Source of the DNA: Epiperipatus broadwayi
Lineage: Eukaryota > Onychophora > Udeonychophora > Euonychophora > Peripatidae
Direction of reading: 5' to 3'
Length of the DNA stretch: 64,000 nt
NCBI GenBank assembly: GCA_028023455.1
Contig: JAQFVV010000180.1
Location: 184,001 to 248,000, forward strand
Positions within the stretch are counted from its first letter, which is position 1, and the number at the start of each line of letters is the position of its first letter. Positions 47,015 to 59,200 of the stretch are shown here, in pieces. The position numbers were made by a program, and so were the translations under genes. The notes under the pieces are model-generated. The model ran no database searches, was not told where the DNA came from, and saw nothing but the letters and a program-made list of their open reading frames with translations.

Positions 47015-47515
47015 TTGATACCCGACTACTATTAGTAAGGACCGCCATTGAAAGACTCGATTGAAAAATGATACCCGACTAATTTCCGTTTTTTTTTGGG
47101 GGGACAGTAATGAATCAGAAAGTGGGTTGTTTTTATTAAGTCTGTCTACATAAAAAGGTACCGTTATTGAAATACTAAATTTAAAAATGATAGCCGACTA
47201 ATTTGTGTTTCTTTTGACAGTAATTAATCAGAAAGTGGGTTTCTTTTTTTTTTTTTTGGTAAATCTTGCGTATATATAAAAACAAACAAACCGTAATTCA
47301 AAGACTCCATTGAAAAAAATCAAACCCCGTTGAATTTGCTTTTTTTTTTAAAGACAGTAATTAATCAGGAACTGGGTTGTTTTTGTTAGTCTGTAGTTAT
47401 AAAAACTAATCTTATTTGAAATAATAAATGTAACAAAAAAAAAAATAATACCCGACTAATTTTATTTTTCGGACAAGTAATTACTAATAATTAGACAGTG
47501 GGTTGTTTTTGTTTT
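47015..47515. repeat. Tandem array, about four units of ~120-130 bp
   Basis: Unit landmarks are ATACCCGACTAATTT, GACAGTAATTAATCAG and AAGTGGGTTGTTTTT. It directly follows the other array but has an unrelated unit. Confidence 0.8.
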
Positions 47516-48942
47516 CGTGTGATCCTTCAAATTTTTTCCCCTTTCGCACCCTTAAAAGCAATTTTTGAGGGTTACCCATTAGTAATGGAATCTTCAGGAC
47601 ATTATTACTAAACTTACAATAGTAAAGTAAGTTACAACACATTAAAAAAAATAGACGTCTTATCAAATTTTAAAAAACTACGACTGCTTCAAATACACAC
47701 TGTCACACGAAACTACAGAGAAACTAGATATTCTACTATTACGAGAAAATGATGAACAAAATCGACTACTACAGCAGCCAATCAAGGCATTTCTTTCTCT
47801 TTGCTTTTAGCATAGAAAAAAAGCCATAACTGGCAGTCGTCGAGAACTCTGTGTTTTATCATAGAAAGAAGTCTTTTTGTGTTGGCTTCTGTCGCCGCCT
47901 CCTCCGTCCAACATAACGTGAGGATTTTCTGCGTTTATAATGTAGAAAAAGTCCTTTTTTGTTGGGTGAAGGCTGGTATATTTCTAGGAATTGACCTAGA
48001 AATAGCGACATCTTGAGGGGAACACCAGGGATGAGAAAACAACCATTTATTTTTTTTATCATAGCATTAAATTTGGTTTATTTTTCAGTTATTGTAAACA
48101 GAATAAAAACATAAATCACCTAAATTTAATATTTCCAATAAAACAAACTATTACAGAAATGAAATGACCTTATTTTTAAATAATTTTTTATTTTAACTTA
48201 AGATTTCTGTTTATTTGAATCAAATCTTGTAACTAATTTGTAACCTACCTTTGCCAACCAATTTTCTTCAATTTTTTTTATGCATGTTCAGTTTAGATGA
48301 CAATTTCAGCCTAACAGTGTTGGTGAGCCACACTTCAAACTGTACTCTAATTGATTTGATAAATGTTTAATCATCCACAATAGATCCTGATAAATTGTTT
48401 AAAAAATGGTTGTCGTCAAATAGCCACTATATCCCACTCGATGGCGCAGTTTTCACACTTAAACTATAAAATATGATCATTCCCGGGCCGTTAATTATAA
48501 TCATTTCGATGTGTTTTTTGTAATGCGAAAATAAAAACAAAAAAATCGTCTTTTTTAAATATTTAATTTTAAATATTATTTTTTATTAATGTATACAAAT
48601 TAAATGATAATAATAAATGTAAAATAAAATAAATTATAATTTGATTCGTCTTTTTTAGTTTGCTTTTTATTAGAAAAATCAATTTTCTATTGGAGATTTT
48701 TTTATTGGGGTTATGGCTTTTTTTGTTGTTGTTTAAAAACTCATAATCAGAATAAAAAGTAAAAATTCTTAGTCTTCCTTTTACATTTTATTTTTACAGA
48801 GAAACAGATATTATTGTGTTATCACTATTTTTTACTTTTTTAGTCTTTGTTTTACTTTTTTTTTTTTTTTACAGACAAACAGATATTACCGTTATTTTTT
48901 ATTTCAAATAGAATGACAACTAAAAGTAAAAGTTGTTACGGT

Positions 48943-48973
48943 TAGGTTTAGGGTTAGTTTTAGGGTTAGTGTT
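48943..48973. repeat. Degenerate TTAGGG-like stretch
   Basis: GGTTAGGTTTAGGGTTAG followed by TTTTAGGGTTAG. A short interstitial telomere-like sequence. Many animal genomes carry such short runs away from chromosome ends. Confidence 0.6.
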
Positions 48974-49574
48974 CTGTTGTTTGTAATGGTAAAATAAAAA
49001 ATATCAAAATTGTATTTTTGTAAATATTTTTTTTTAATAACATCTATAAAATAAATGATAACAATAAACGTAAACTATATTCAACAAAGTATAACAGTAG
49101 TCGGCGAAAAGAAAGAAACTAAAACTTTTTTAAACAACAACAAATATATATATAAAATGTCTTCTTTACTTATTAAACGTGTTTATAATATATGCTTTTT
49201 ATGACATTTAAAAAAACTGTACAATTGTACTTTTCTTACTGGATATTTTTGTGTTAACGCTCTTTTTTATTTCAAAAATATACACATGGTACAATCTTCT
49301 TTGTCTCATGGAATGTTACGAATAGTATGTTACTTGACGTGTTACCTAATTCCAACTCACTTTATACATATATCTTGTCAACATTTACCACTTAAAACTT
49401 CAATACACTACGATGTAAAAAGTCTGTTAATTATTACTTCGCAAAATCTGAACATTTCAATACTTTAAAATAAAAACAAATCCAATGAAAACAACATTTC
49501 CATCCAATTAAAAAAAACACACCCTCTCACCAAGCTGTAACCATTTTATAAACTATGCGAATTCGGAAAATGTA

Positions 49575-49622
49575 TTTGCTGCAATGCGACATACTTGCTG
49601 TGCTGCAATGCGACATAGTGGC
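49575..49622. repeat. Tandem duplication TGCTGCAATGCGACATA
   Basis: Two copies 29 bases apart, in a locally CpG-rich patch that continues to about 49720. Confidence 0.8.
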
Positions 49623-50400
49623 CTGCAATCTGTAGCACAACAAAAAGTTGTATTATAGAAAATGCGGGTTCGAATGTGTCGGCCGCGGAAACGGCATTTT
49701 TATGTGTTTTAGCGCGAAAACGGCACCATCCAGTGGGATATGGTGGCTCTTCGACGACTACCAAAAAAACATTTTTGTTTATTTTGGGGAAGAAATTTTA
49801 GGGACATTTAAGTCAATTAAAATAGAAAGAAAATGAAATACATAAAAAATTTTTTTTAATGTTCTGATTTAATAAATAAAAAAAATCTTGTAACCAAATT
49901 TTAGTCTACTTTGCCAATTTTGGACAATGCAAAATTTCAGAATTAGAATGAAAGAGTTTTCTTCAAATTTTGTAAATTGTTCAGTTTTGATGACAGTACT
50001 TGATTTCAGCCATATTTCAAATCATATTTGAATTGGTTTGGTAAGTTCTTAGTCTATGCAATAAATGGTGCTATGTTTTTTTTTAAGAAAATGACTTTTA
50101 TTTAATTTGATGAAGAAATTTTAGGAGTGTTCATAGATCATTTAAAAAAAAGAAAAGAAAGGGAAATGAAGAATGAAATTTTAATTTCTCTTTGGATTGT
50201 TTATGCTGGCTTCATAAAAACAAAAATCTTACAACTGATTTTAAATGATTTTATTAGATATATGCAAACACTAAAAAGTAATGTATATGAAAATATTTTT
50301 ATTTGATTTGAGCAAAACATTAACAAGCAAAAAAAATTTTTTTTCTTTTGGCTGGTATATAGAATTGTAAGTAAAAGCATGAGGCATCCATACATTAATT

Positions 50401-50995
50401 AATACAATTTGTGATCAAACTATATTGCTTGTATTTATTAATTTATGGGATACTCACATTTGAAAAAAAAATATTTTTTTTGCTTTATAGTACAATAGTC
50501 CTATAATCAAATAAAAACATTTTTTAAAAATATATTTTTTTATACATTTACAGTTTCGCCACTTAAAATTCTATCAAGAACAATTAAAAAAATTGTGTGT
50601 GGGGGGGGGGGGATTATTAATGAAATATCAAAATCTAAATCATTTTTAAACATTCTTTGAACCTCAAATCTGGTTTATTTATTATCACTCAGAGATTCAA
50701 ACCTTTTGTGACAAAAATTTTAGTTATATCAATAATAATTAGATAAAATTATGTTTTGAACACTTTTTAAATTCATTCTTCAAACTGTCATAGTTGTTAA
50801 GTATTACATACTAACTTTTAGAAAAGTGGTGAGGGTTGAGATTAATTCTTGTGTTAACCAGATATATGCAGAATTGTAAGATTGTAAAAAAAGACAATAG
50901 AATAAAATGACTCAATATATTAAAAACATAACTATATCCCAACACAAAATATCATGTGTATTTACATATGTAAATATATTGTAGTGTTTTTATAA
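50401..50995. other. AT-rich sequence with a G homopolymer
   Basis: A run of twelve or so G at about 50600-50612 interrupts otherwise AT-rich DNA. Nothing else recognised. Confidence 0.6.
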
Positions 50996-50999
50996 GTTC

Positions 51000-51195
51000 A
51001 ATACCTCCTTCCATAAACTCTTCAAAAGTTCTAGATATAAACCTATTTCCATTATCAGTCAACAGTATTTCAGGAAATCCAAGTTAAACAAAGATCTCTC
51101 TTAACTTTTTAATGGTTTCTTTTGATTCTGCATTCTTTACTATTTTAAACTCAATCCACTATTTTATACCAATCCATTGGATATATGCAAAAAAT
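51000..51195 (-). pseudogene. Ty3/gypsy integrase core fragment
   Basis: The minus strand reads ESKETIKKLREIFV, one stop, then LGFPEILLTDNGNRFIS and TFEEFM. This is the integrase core around the second catalytic Asp (TDNG). Only about 65 codons remain, with no flanking pol motifs or LTRs. Confidence 0.7.
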
Positions 51196-51650
51196 ATTTG
51201 TAGGACACTTGTGTTATATATGTGTATGTGGCTATGTGCATATATGTTAAAATACAAATATGCTATATAAATTGTGAAAATAAAGTTAAAATAAAATTTA
51301 TTAAATCAGTTACTAAAAAAGTTGTGATTCATAAAAAGATCGACCATTATAATTAGGTTAATTATGACCAAAAGAAAAAATGATTAATTAAATAGACTTG
51401 CAATCCCATGATGCTGAACATCATCATGCTATAGAGTATGCTTTATTTGTTTATAAATATGATGAAGCAGGTCTAGACTTTTATAGATCTTACTGATTTA
51501 CATTATGATTTCTTTATGCCTTCAAGTTTTAATATATAGTTTAAATTTACATTATATATAAAATTAAGTATTTTATAATTTTTGTATTAATCTTATATAT
51601 TTTTAATAATGGCCAAACATAAATCGTCCATGTTGTTGTTTTCAGATAAT

Positions 51651-51746
51651 TAATAATGATTCCAACACAACTGAAATTAGACAACTATGTGAAAATATTT
51701 ATTTTTATATAGTTGTTTAATTTCAATTGTGTTGGAATCATTATTA
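51651..51746. mobile_element. 96-bp near-perfect hairpin (MITE or small-RNA precursor-like)
   Basis: Arms 51651-51688 and 51709-51746 are reverse complements with two mismatches in 38 positions (core GATTCCAACACAA), around a 20-base loop. There is no coding capacity. The ends are TAATAATG and CATTATTA. No clear target duplication beyond possible TA. Such a compact palindrome is typical of a very small MITE; the fold is also of small-RNA precursor size. Confidence 0.75.
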
Positions 51747-53085
51747 GTCTTATATATAATCAGTTACAGGTTGTTTTAGTTCTTACCAGGCATTAATTTT
51801 CAAAAGCATGTGTCTGTTCTGGAATGTAGAGATTGCTCATAGTCATAGAAAATTCAAACTGTACAACAATCTACTGGGGGTAGATCATCTGATTACTAAT
51901 TAGCAAACAGCCTGCAATCAGGAAATTGTCAATTGGCAAGTTTGATGTCAGTGATGCAAATAATTGGCCACTCTACATTTAACATGTAGAGAAATATGTA
52001 ATAAAATTTATGATAAATTTAAAGTTACATAACTGCTGTATTTCACTAGCAAAGGAGTAATAGAGATAGCTAATAGGCTCTGGAAACCTGATAAAATTGA
52101 ACACTACTCTTATAATCAAGTAAAATAATTGTTGAATAGCCTGTGTCCCTTCAGTTACATCATCAGCTTTCATTTAAAGAACCACCATCATTTTCAGAAA
52201 GAAATGATTAAAAATTACAGCTTTGATCTTTATGATCTTGCAAAAAATTGCATCTATGATTCATTTCTTGATGAAACATTCCTAGAGTAATTCCTATGGT
52301 GAATAAGTAGCAAGACTTTATGTTAACAGTTGTTAGCTGCTAATGCCAAAGCCATAAAATTTGGTATTTATGAATTGATACTTGAGCAATCATGGGAATT
52401 CGTGGAGATAAAAATGAAATATACAAAATGATGTTTATAAAAAACAACCGAAAAAAAGGTATTGACAAAAGTATATAAGAAAAATAACAATAAAACCAAG
52501 TTTTTTTCTGTTGTAGGAAAGCTGGAGACAAAGCCAGCAATTGTTTTTGCAAAGATAAATGTTATAAACTGTATAATAAAAAAGATCACATTGAAATGAT
52601 GTGCAATAGAAAAATTAGCAAATCTGATAAAAAAAAGCTTCAATGATTAAAAAGGCATATTAAATGGAAATGACCATCAACCAGTATAAAAATTTTGCCG
52701 ACACTAACACAAAAGTTACTTTTGATTTAATAAGAAGAAAAACAATTTAGTCAAAAAAAAAAAGGTAGAACAAAGTCGAAACAAGTCCAAAATAATTGTA
52801 TTATATTTTTTCGGCTGTGGAGTTAAAACAAGTTTTTTCGTCGTGAGACAGTCAAATCTTTTAAAATAAGAAAAATAAACACAAAAAATATTTGTATTAA
52901 AAAAATAAATGCAAAAAAAAAAAAAAATTAAATTACCAAAATTTGTTTAACAACAAAAAAAAAATGACTTCCTAAAAAAAAAAAAACACGAAAAAAATAT
53001 AAAATGAAAGAAAAATAAAAAAAATTTTTTAATAAAAAAAAACTCATGTTATAAAAAAAGTCACGGTCCCGTAACGTTACATTTG
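51747..53085. other. AT-rich sequence with long A runs, no gene recognised
   Basis: 52750-53060 is dominated by A tracts. The overlapping minus-strand frames at 52340-52643 are low-complexity hydrophobic and unsupported. Confidence 0.5.
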
Positions 53086-53329
53086 ATGTGAAGTGATGCA
53101 TTGTGACTTCTTATACTGAGTTAGGAATCCCTCAGCAACTATGCCCAGAGAAACCTGTTAGCCACTTTATCTTCCCTTTCCATTCTCCACACTAAGTTTT
53201 TCCATATCCTGCTCCAACCCATTTCCACAACATAATCTTTGTCAACTCTATGGCCTTCATATCTAAATCCCCCTTATCTTTTCCCAAACCCAGCATAAAA
53301 ACCAATAACCCACTTTCTGTATAATCACT

Positions 53330-56300
53330 TTATTTATATTTATTCTTCCATAACATCATTATTTGTATCCTTTCTGCTTCCAAGCATTTACATTGAAGTA
53401 ACAGATGCCTAATATTTTCTATGCCTTCCTTACACAACTTGCAGACTAAATCAGCCATATTTTTCCATTTACCTGTATATCCCCTTGTTGCTAAAAATCT
53501 CGTTCGAGCCTTAAACAATAAACTACTTTTCTTACTATTATCATAAATTAACTCACAGTCAATGTTCTGTTTATTTCTATATATATTTAAACTCGTTTTA
53601 CTCTCCATCTCTCCAACTCCCTATTCTTTATTAATAAATCTATTCTTCTATCCCACTCCTTACCACTATAACACTCAACAATCCTCTTAACACCACCTTT
53701 TGTACAAGTATACTGACATAAATTCTTTATCCAAATCTTCAGCATACTGCATTACCTTTCTCAACCATCTTGTTGCCTACTCTTTACTTGTAACCCAATT
53801 AAATACTATTTTGGCTATTTTATTATTCATAAACTGCAATCTACCGAACATTTTCATTTTGCTTTTTGCATCTTTCATATAAAAACTTGACTATCCCATT
53901 TCTCCTTGAATTGCCTCCTTTGCTGTCCACCCCTCTGCATCTAATGCATGTCTTCCTACTTCCCTTTGTACTTTTTCTAAGTAATCTAATATCCCTTTAC
54001 TAACACATAATGCATAATTGCCATACGTTAACCCTACTACCACCATTATAATTTCTTTATCAATCCCTTTCTTTTTTCATTTATCAATTTTTTCTCCCAT
54101 TCATCCAAGCAATTTTTCTGATTACTCAAGATGATTCCCAAATAACTATATCTATTCACACTTGGATTGTCTTCTCTTTCCCTAGTTTTCACCATCATTA
54201 TATTTGATTTTTTTTCACTAAATTTAATCCCCATATCTTTACCGACTCTTGCACATGTCCTCAGCATAACTTCCATATCTCCCCTTTCTTTCTGCACACA
54301 AAAAGACATCATCTGCAAAAAAAAAGACCTGACAAAGTATATACTCCCTTGCCACCCATTAACAGTATCTCTATCCCTCTTCCTAGTCTTTCTATTTCTT
54401 TTTCCACTTCACTCAAATACAACAAAAACAAAATAGATGACATAGGGTATCCTTGCCTTAGTCCCACCCCACTTTTAACTTTAACTGATTCTATATCCCC
54501 TAATTGATATGTATAGTAATTATTTTTTCATATAATTTCTTAATAACATCCACTAAAGCTTCATCCATTCCCAAATTTGCTAAAATTATCCATAATCTAT
54601 TTCTATTTACTCTATCATATGCCTTCTCTATACCTATAAAACTCATATATAACTGTCTACCTGAATTCCTACTCATATCCATAAGTTGGGTAACTACAAA
54701 TAAACTATCTCCTATATGCCTATCTGACCTAAAATCTCTTTGCATTTCCCCCACTACATTATTCTATTCCAACCATTTATGATTTCTTTTTATATAAAAC
54801 TGATGTTACCACTATTGGTCTATAATTGTTTAACTTTCTATGATCCTCACCCTTTCCTTTAAATAATAATCTTACTCTCATATTATTCCAACTACATGGA
54901 AAAACTCTCTTCTGTGCTATCTTATTAAAACATGATAATAGTTTTACTTTTGCCCTACACCCTAAATTCATTACCATCTCTGCTGCCCATCCATCTAAAC
55001 CTCTTGCCTTACCACTTTTCAATTTCTTCCCTGTCTCATTCAGTTCATTTTGTGTAAACCTAATTTCCCACTACTATATGCTGTCATATTTTCTATCCCT
55101 CTGGCCTTCACATCTAACATCTTTTCTATATCCATTACATACTATTCAAGATTCTCTCTAATTCTTCTCTAGAGTTACACTCTATTCCCTCCTTATCCAG
55201 TAATACTATCTCTCTCTCCCCTACATTTCTACTTACATAATTCCAAAATTTTTTATTCCAATCTCTTCCACTTTTATTAATATCATCCAAATAATTTACT
55301 ATTCAGTTTCATTCTCTTTATAATTAATCTATTTTAGCTAACTTCTTTTTTTCTAAGTACTTTTGCCATTTAGCATTTATATCTTTTCCATTTTCTTTAT
55401 TCTTAATAGCACACTTTTATTCTCTGCATGCTTTCCTCCTCTCTTTTACACTTTTACCTTACTTTTATTCTTCTGAATATTCTCATCTAAAACCCTATTT
55501 ACCACTTTTTTTATTTCATCACACCAGTCCTCATACTCCTTTCCAACCAACTCTTCCATGGTTTCTTCAACTTGTATTTTATAGTCTTCCAACTTATTCT
55601 TATCATTCACTCTCCATCCACATCTTTCACCATTGTTTCTACTTTTACTTCTATTCTCCGTCACATTACTAACCATTTCAATTACAAAGAAATTATGATC
55701 ACTATTACATACTCTCTCTTCATTATCAAACACCTTAATTTTTCATACTTTATTCATTCCCTCTTTCTACCAATACATAATCTATTGTGTGGGATATATT
55801 ATTTCTAGACCATGTGTATTGTCCCTCATAAATATTTGATAAGTTTCCAATGCTCAAATTCACTCTATGACAAAATTTCTTCAAAAGCTGTCCATTTTTA
55901 TTATCTACATTATCAATTTCTTCAATATGCCCATTCATATCTCCTATAACCATTATTTTCTTCACCTTTAAAACTCTTTATATTCTTAATTAGGTACTCA
56001 TATATGCTATTGTTCCACTCCATTATAGTTTGACTATCTCCAGTAGCTATATAAACTATAGCCACCATCCATTCTTGTCTTTCCAACCTTATTTTAAACC
56101 ACAAATGTTCTTGGCATTTAACAGTACTGAAATATTTTTTAGATATAACACCTATACCACCACCATTTTTTTTCTTATTTCTATTTATACCCTGACATAC
56201 CAAATCTTCCAAAACAGGTTCTTCTTCTTCTCTTAGATGTGTTTTCACTACTGCTAATACCTCAAGGTCTTCATTTTCAATTGCTTTGTTTAATTCCTGC

Positions 56301-56345
56301 CAGTTTTCTGGCCTCCTACCACCTTGCATATTTAAATACCCAATT
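53330..56345 (-). pseudogene. LINE ORF2: endonuclease and reverse transcriptase, broken
   Basis: The endonuclease begins near 56340 (YLNMQGG), continues with AVVKTHLREEEE and VIGDMNGHI, and ends with SHTIDYVLV. The usual catalytic Glu of the ET motif is Lys here. A linker occupies 55733-55446. Reverse transcriptase motifs follow in order: KARGLDGWAAEM and NNYRPIVVTSV (55022-54777), then FRSDRHIGDSLF and IEKAYDRVNRNRLW (54754-54500). FFADDVFLCAE follows at 54319-54290, then, after a frameshift, GIKFSEKKSNIM and YSYLGIIL. A CKLCKEGIENIRHLLLQC zinc motif lies at 53455-53400. Stops and shifts separate these blocks. It would have nicked and copied at the target in an active parent. Confidence 0.88.
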
Positions 56346-56501
56346 TTAACAATTTTTTCTTTCCTAACTACTCTTATAAATTTTTGTGGATTCTTTCTTT
56401 TCCATTATGTTAAAAAATAACATGATTACCATTAATTTTACAGACCCATTCCCTCTCCACATCTACATTTATATCTAAATCAGCTGCCTTTTGTTTATTC
56501 C

Positions 56502-57314
56502 TTACATCCCATCCATTCTTTTTCCTAATAACACTGCAATTTTAAAATCCCCCCCCCCTTTATAAGTTTCCCGAACTACTTCTTTATGAATCAGACTCCC
56601 TAAAATTTCACTTCCTTGTTTTCCTAAGTGAAACCCATCTTTACTATATAACTCCCTCTTTCCAATAAAAAAATCCCACACATCCCCCAACATAACATCA
56701 TTTCTTTCACACAATTTTTTCAATCTCTCATTTATAGAACATGCCCTATTTAACATATCTTTTATCAAATCTTGGTAATAATCCAACTATTCCTACTCTT
56801 TCTTTAATCATACTCAAATTCCTAATCAATTCTATGTACTCACCCACTACTCTCTCTGATGATTCTGATAAATTATTAATCCCTACCATAACATATGCAT
56901 CTCTATTCTCTTGCTTCTTTACTTTATCTGTAAACATTCCTGATTCTAGCTCCAGGCAAACATACTCTTACATACCTGTTTATTTTCCCTTGCAATTATA
57001 TCTCCACATTCTCTTATTAATGAATCGCCTATCGATACTGTCTTATAGTCTACTTTCTCTGCTTCATTCACAACCTTCTCTATCATCTTCTGGACTTCCT
57101 TATCTACTTCTTTCTTATCATTCCTACTCAATAATTCCTTTATCTGCTCACACTTTGTCTCTAACGATTTTAATTTTGCTTCTACATCCTTTACCTCTTT
57201 TTCTATCTTACTTATTCTTTGGCCAACCATCTCCAATACATTATCTAGTTTTCCATCCATATATCTTGTCACTATACTTTGAAACCATTTTTTCACCTCT
57301 TTTATCACATTCAC
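56502..57314 (-). pseudogene. LINE ORF1: coiled coil plus SGNH esterase, broken
   Basis: 57314-56946 encodes a Lys/Glu-rich coiled coil and then SIGDSLIRECG, the GDS nucleophile block of SGNH esterases. 56937-56746 continues in another frame with VMVGINNLSES (the GxN block). 56786-56502 has DGFHLGKQGSEIL (the D..H catalytic block). All three catalytic blocks survive, in three frames. ORF1 proteins of this type bind RNA and lipids or act as chaperones; the exact role of the esterase is unsettled. The plus-strand 210-codon frame at 56741-57373 is its shadow. Confidence 0.85.
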
Positions 57315-57389
57315 ACATTGTCCACATAATCACAAACCTGTTACATCTTTCCTATATAATTGTTTTTGCATAGCAATAATGCCATCAAG

Positions 57390-59200
57390 CAGCCATGCCT
57401 GGATTTCAGATGGGTTACTGAAAATCATTTTACAGTTAAAATTATGTGGCAAGTCAATATTAATGGAGGTAGATAGTAGAAATGGCATTTCAGTGCATGA
57501 TTGGATTTCTGTTAGTTCTAGACATAAAAAGCTGCCTTAAATAGTAAAAATGGACCTAAAACTCTTGGATATAAATGATAATGCCATTAAAATTAAAGGA
57601 TTAGCTAAAGTTCCAGTTAATATAAAGTAAAATTTATAAATTTGCTCCTAGTTTGTTTCAATAAACCCACTAATCATTTGTGATTGATTTATGCAATTGG
57701 GCATTAAATTAACATTTGTTAAAAATATTGAAATCGAGAAAGAAATGAGGGAAAATTTTCACAATTTCTTTAATGGGTGAAAAAAATACAAATTGTGCAA
57801 CGTCCTATTTGTTCAAAAAGAAAAAGTGGATAAGACTATTTAGGAAATGATTGATAATAGTGTCTTAGAATCTATAGAGAAATCTGATTGTCATTCAGCA
57901 TATGTAAGTTAAATGTCTATTGCCTGTGCTTCACACACCTTGTCTATAAAACCAATTGATTATAGTCAACTGGACAAGGAAGCTCTTGCTTATTATTTGG
58001 AAACTGAAAATTTCATCAATATCTACATGGACTTACATTTAAGATTGTGACTGATCATAAATCCTACTGGAAATTTTAGCAATCAAATCATGTTCATGAT
58101 CATCTGAGCCTTTGTATGATTATATGGCTAAACAGTGTATTTGGCATTGCTATACTTTAGAGTATAGAAAGATAAAGCCAATTGGTTATGTTGACATGTT
58201 ATCTGGTATCAGGATAAAAAAACTCAATATGTGCTTGTTTTACAGGTTTTGAATAGCAAAACAATAGCTTTCCAGTCAGATGAAGATGATGGTTATCAGC
58301 AGATTGTAAGCCAAATATAAACAAGTTGCCTTAAAAAGTATCCATATATTCTCTACAAGTCAGGCATTGTGGAATGCCTTTAATATACTATCAATTTGTA
58401 AAGGCTGTATGCTGATGGTTGATCATGTATTGCTCCCAATTAAGAGTAGAGATTGTAAAGGCTGTATGCTGATGGTTGATCATGTATTGCTCCCAATTAA
58501 GAGTAGAGACCCTTTCTTGATGCTATTACATGAAGAACATCCAGACATAGTTAGAGCAAAAGTATTGTTTTGCAGCAATGTGTGGTGACCTGCATTAATT
58601 GTAATATTTAAAATTTCATTTAAAAATGCAGTAAATGTCAAACATGTGCTAGACTGTTGGCTAAAAATTTTGAAAAATGGCCAAAAGTATTAAAGTTGTA
58701 GCAATATATAAAGATTAATTACACTAGTTCTAGCAATGTATAAAGATTAATTACACTAGTTCATTTAACAGACACTTATTTGTCATTGTAATTGATTGAT
58801 ATTCAGATGGCCTGAATCATATCCAAATGACCTGAATATAAGTTAATTAAGAGTACTAGTTCCAAAGAGACAATTGAAAAATTATACAAAATATTTTGAC
58901 CTCACAGTTTTTCTAAAACTTCTGTTTCTGACAATGGAACTACATTTATGTCAGATAGATTTGAAATTTTTTTTTAAAAGAATGGGATATTCTCAACCAT
59001 ATATCAACTTCAATTGAATTGATTTGCTGAAAAATCGGTCCAAAATTTAAAGTTATCAATCAAAAAATTGGAAATTATAAAAATACAAGTAGTAGTAAAT
59101 ACCACACTTCTCTACTAACACTTGATTCAAAGTGCTAAATCAGAAAAATCACTTGCAGTTATAACTAGATCACAAGATGCATGCTAAATTGTCAAATATA
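57390..59200 (+). pseudogene. Ty3/gypsy pol pseudogene with deleted polymerase centre
   Basis: In order: a protease-like LMEVDSRNGISV (Gly of the D-S-G triad changed to Arg), the reverse transcriptase start EMIDNSVLESIEKSD and HSAYVS, then directly RNase H CASHTLS and DYSQLDKEALA. Next come the integrase zinc domain LLHEEHPDIVRAKVL and SKCQTCA, and the integrase core with SVSDNGTTFMSDRFEIFF. The palm of the reverse transcriptase, with its catalytic Asp residues, is missing between 57910 and 57926. Many stops occur. No flanking LTRs were seen. Confidence 0.8.
58396..58508. repeat. 57-bp tandem duplication inside the gypsy pseudogene
   Basis: The block GATTGTAAAGGCTGTATGCT...GAGTAGA occurs twice back to back. 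A second duplication of about 34 bp follows at roughly 58700-58761 (TATAAAGATTAATTACACTA twice). Confidence 0.85.

Larger units (their letters stand above)
46290..48055. repeat. Region bounded by short inverted repeats (~25-40 bp)
   Basis: GGTTGTTTTCTCATCCCTGG near 46300 is repeated in reverse complement near 48020-48045, with weaker similarity around it. Two tandem arrays lie between. Whether this marks the ends of one element or two opposed copies of another repeat is unclear. Confidence 0.45.
48070..50400. repeat. Mosaic of diverged direct and inverted repeats
   Basis: 48225-48400 and 49885-50075 are diverged direct copies (shared AATCTTGTAAC, CTTTGCCAA, GTTCAGTTT.GATGAC). 48405-48465 and 49708-49770 are inverted copies (GTGGGATATGGTGGCT and its complement). 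A further direct pair (GAAGAAATTTTAG at 49788 and 50115) shows local tandem structure. The unit is about 320 bp. No coding content. Confidence 0.55.
53090..57330 (-). mobile_element. Near full-length LINE with esterase-type ORF1, inactive
   Basis: On the minus strand the order is coiled coil, SGNH-type esterase, APE endonuclease, reverse transcriptase and a terminal zinc-binding motif, over about 4.2 kb. The esterase-type ORF1 is characteristic of CR1/L2-related LINEs, so that clade is the likely home, though I could not test it. Both frames are broken by several frameshifts. The 3' end lies near 53090, close to an A-rich tract on the plus strand. Confidence 0.8.

Noticed and set aside
46475-47515. 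CRISPR array
   Set aside because: Units are long, diverged and contiguous with no unique spacers, and the genome is eukaryotic.
48943-48973. Telomere or chromosome end
   Set aside because: Only a few degenerate TTAGGG-like units, with ordinary sequence on both sides.
56741-57373. 210-codon plus-strand frame, the longest of its kind in the region
   Set aside because: It is antisense to the esterase-type ORF1, whose motifs are clear on the minus strand. The frame is low-complexity Leu/Ser/Tyr.
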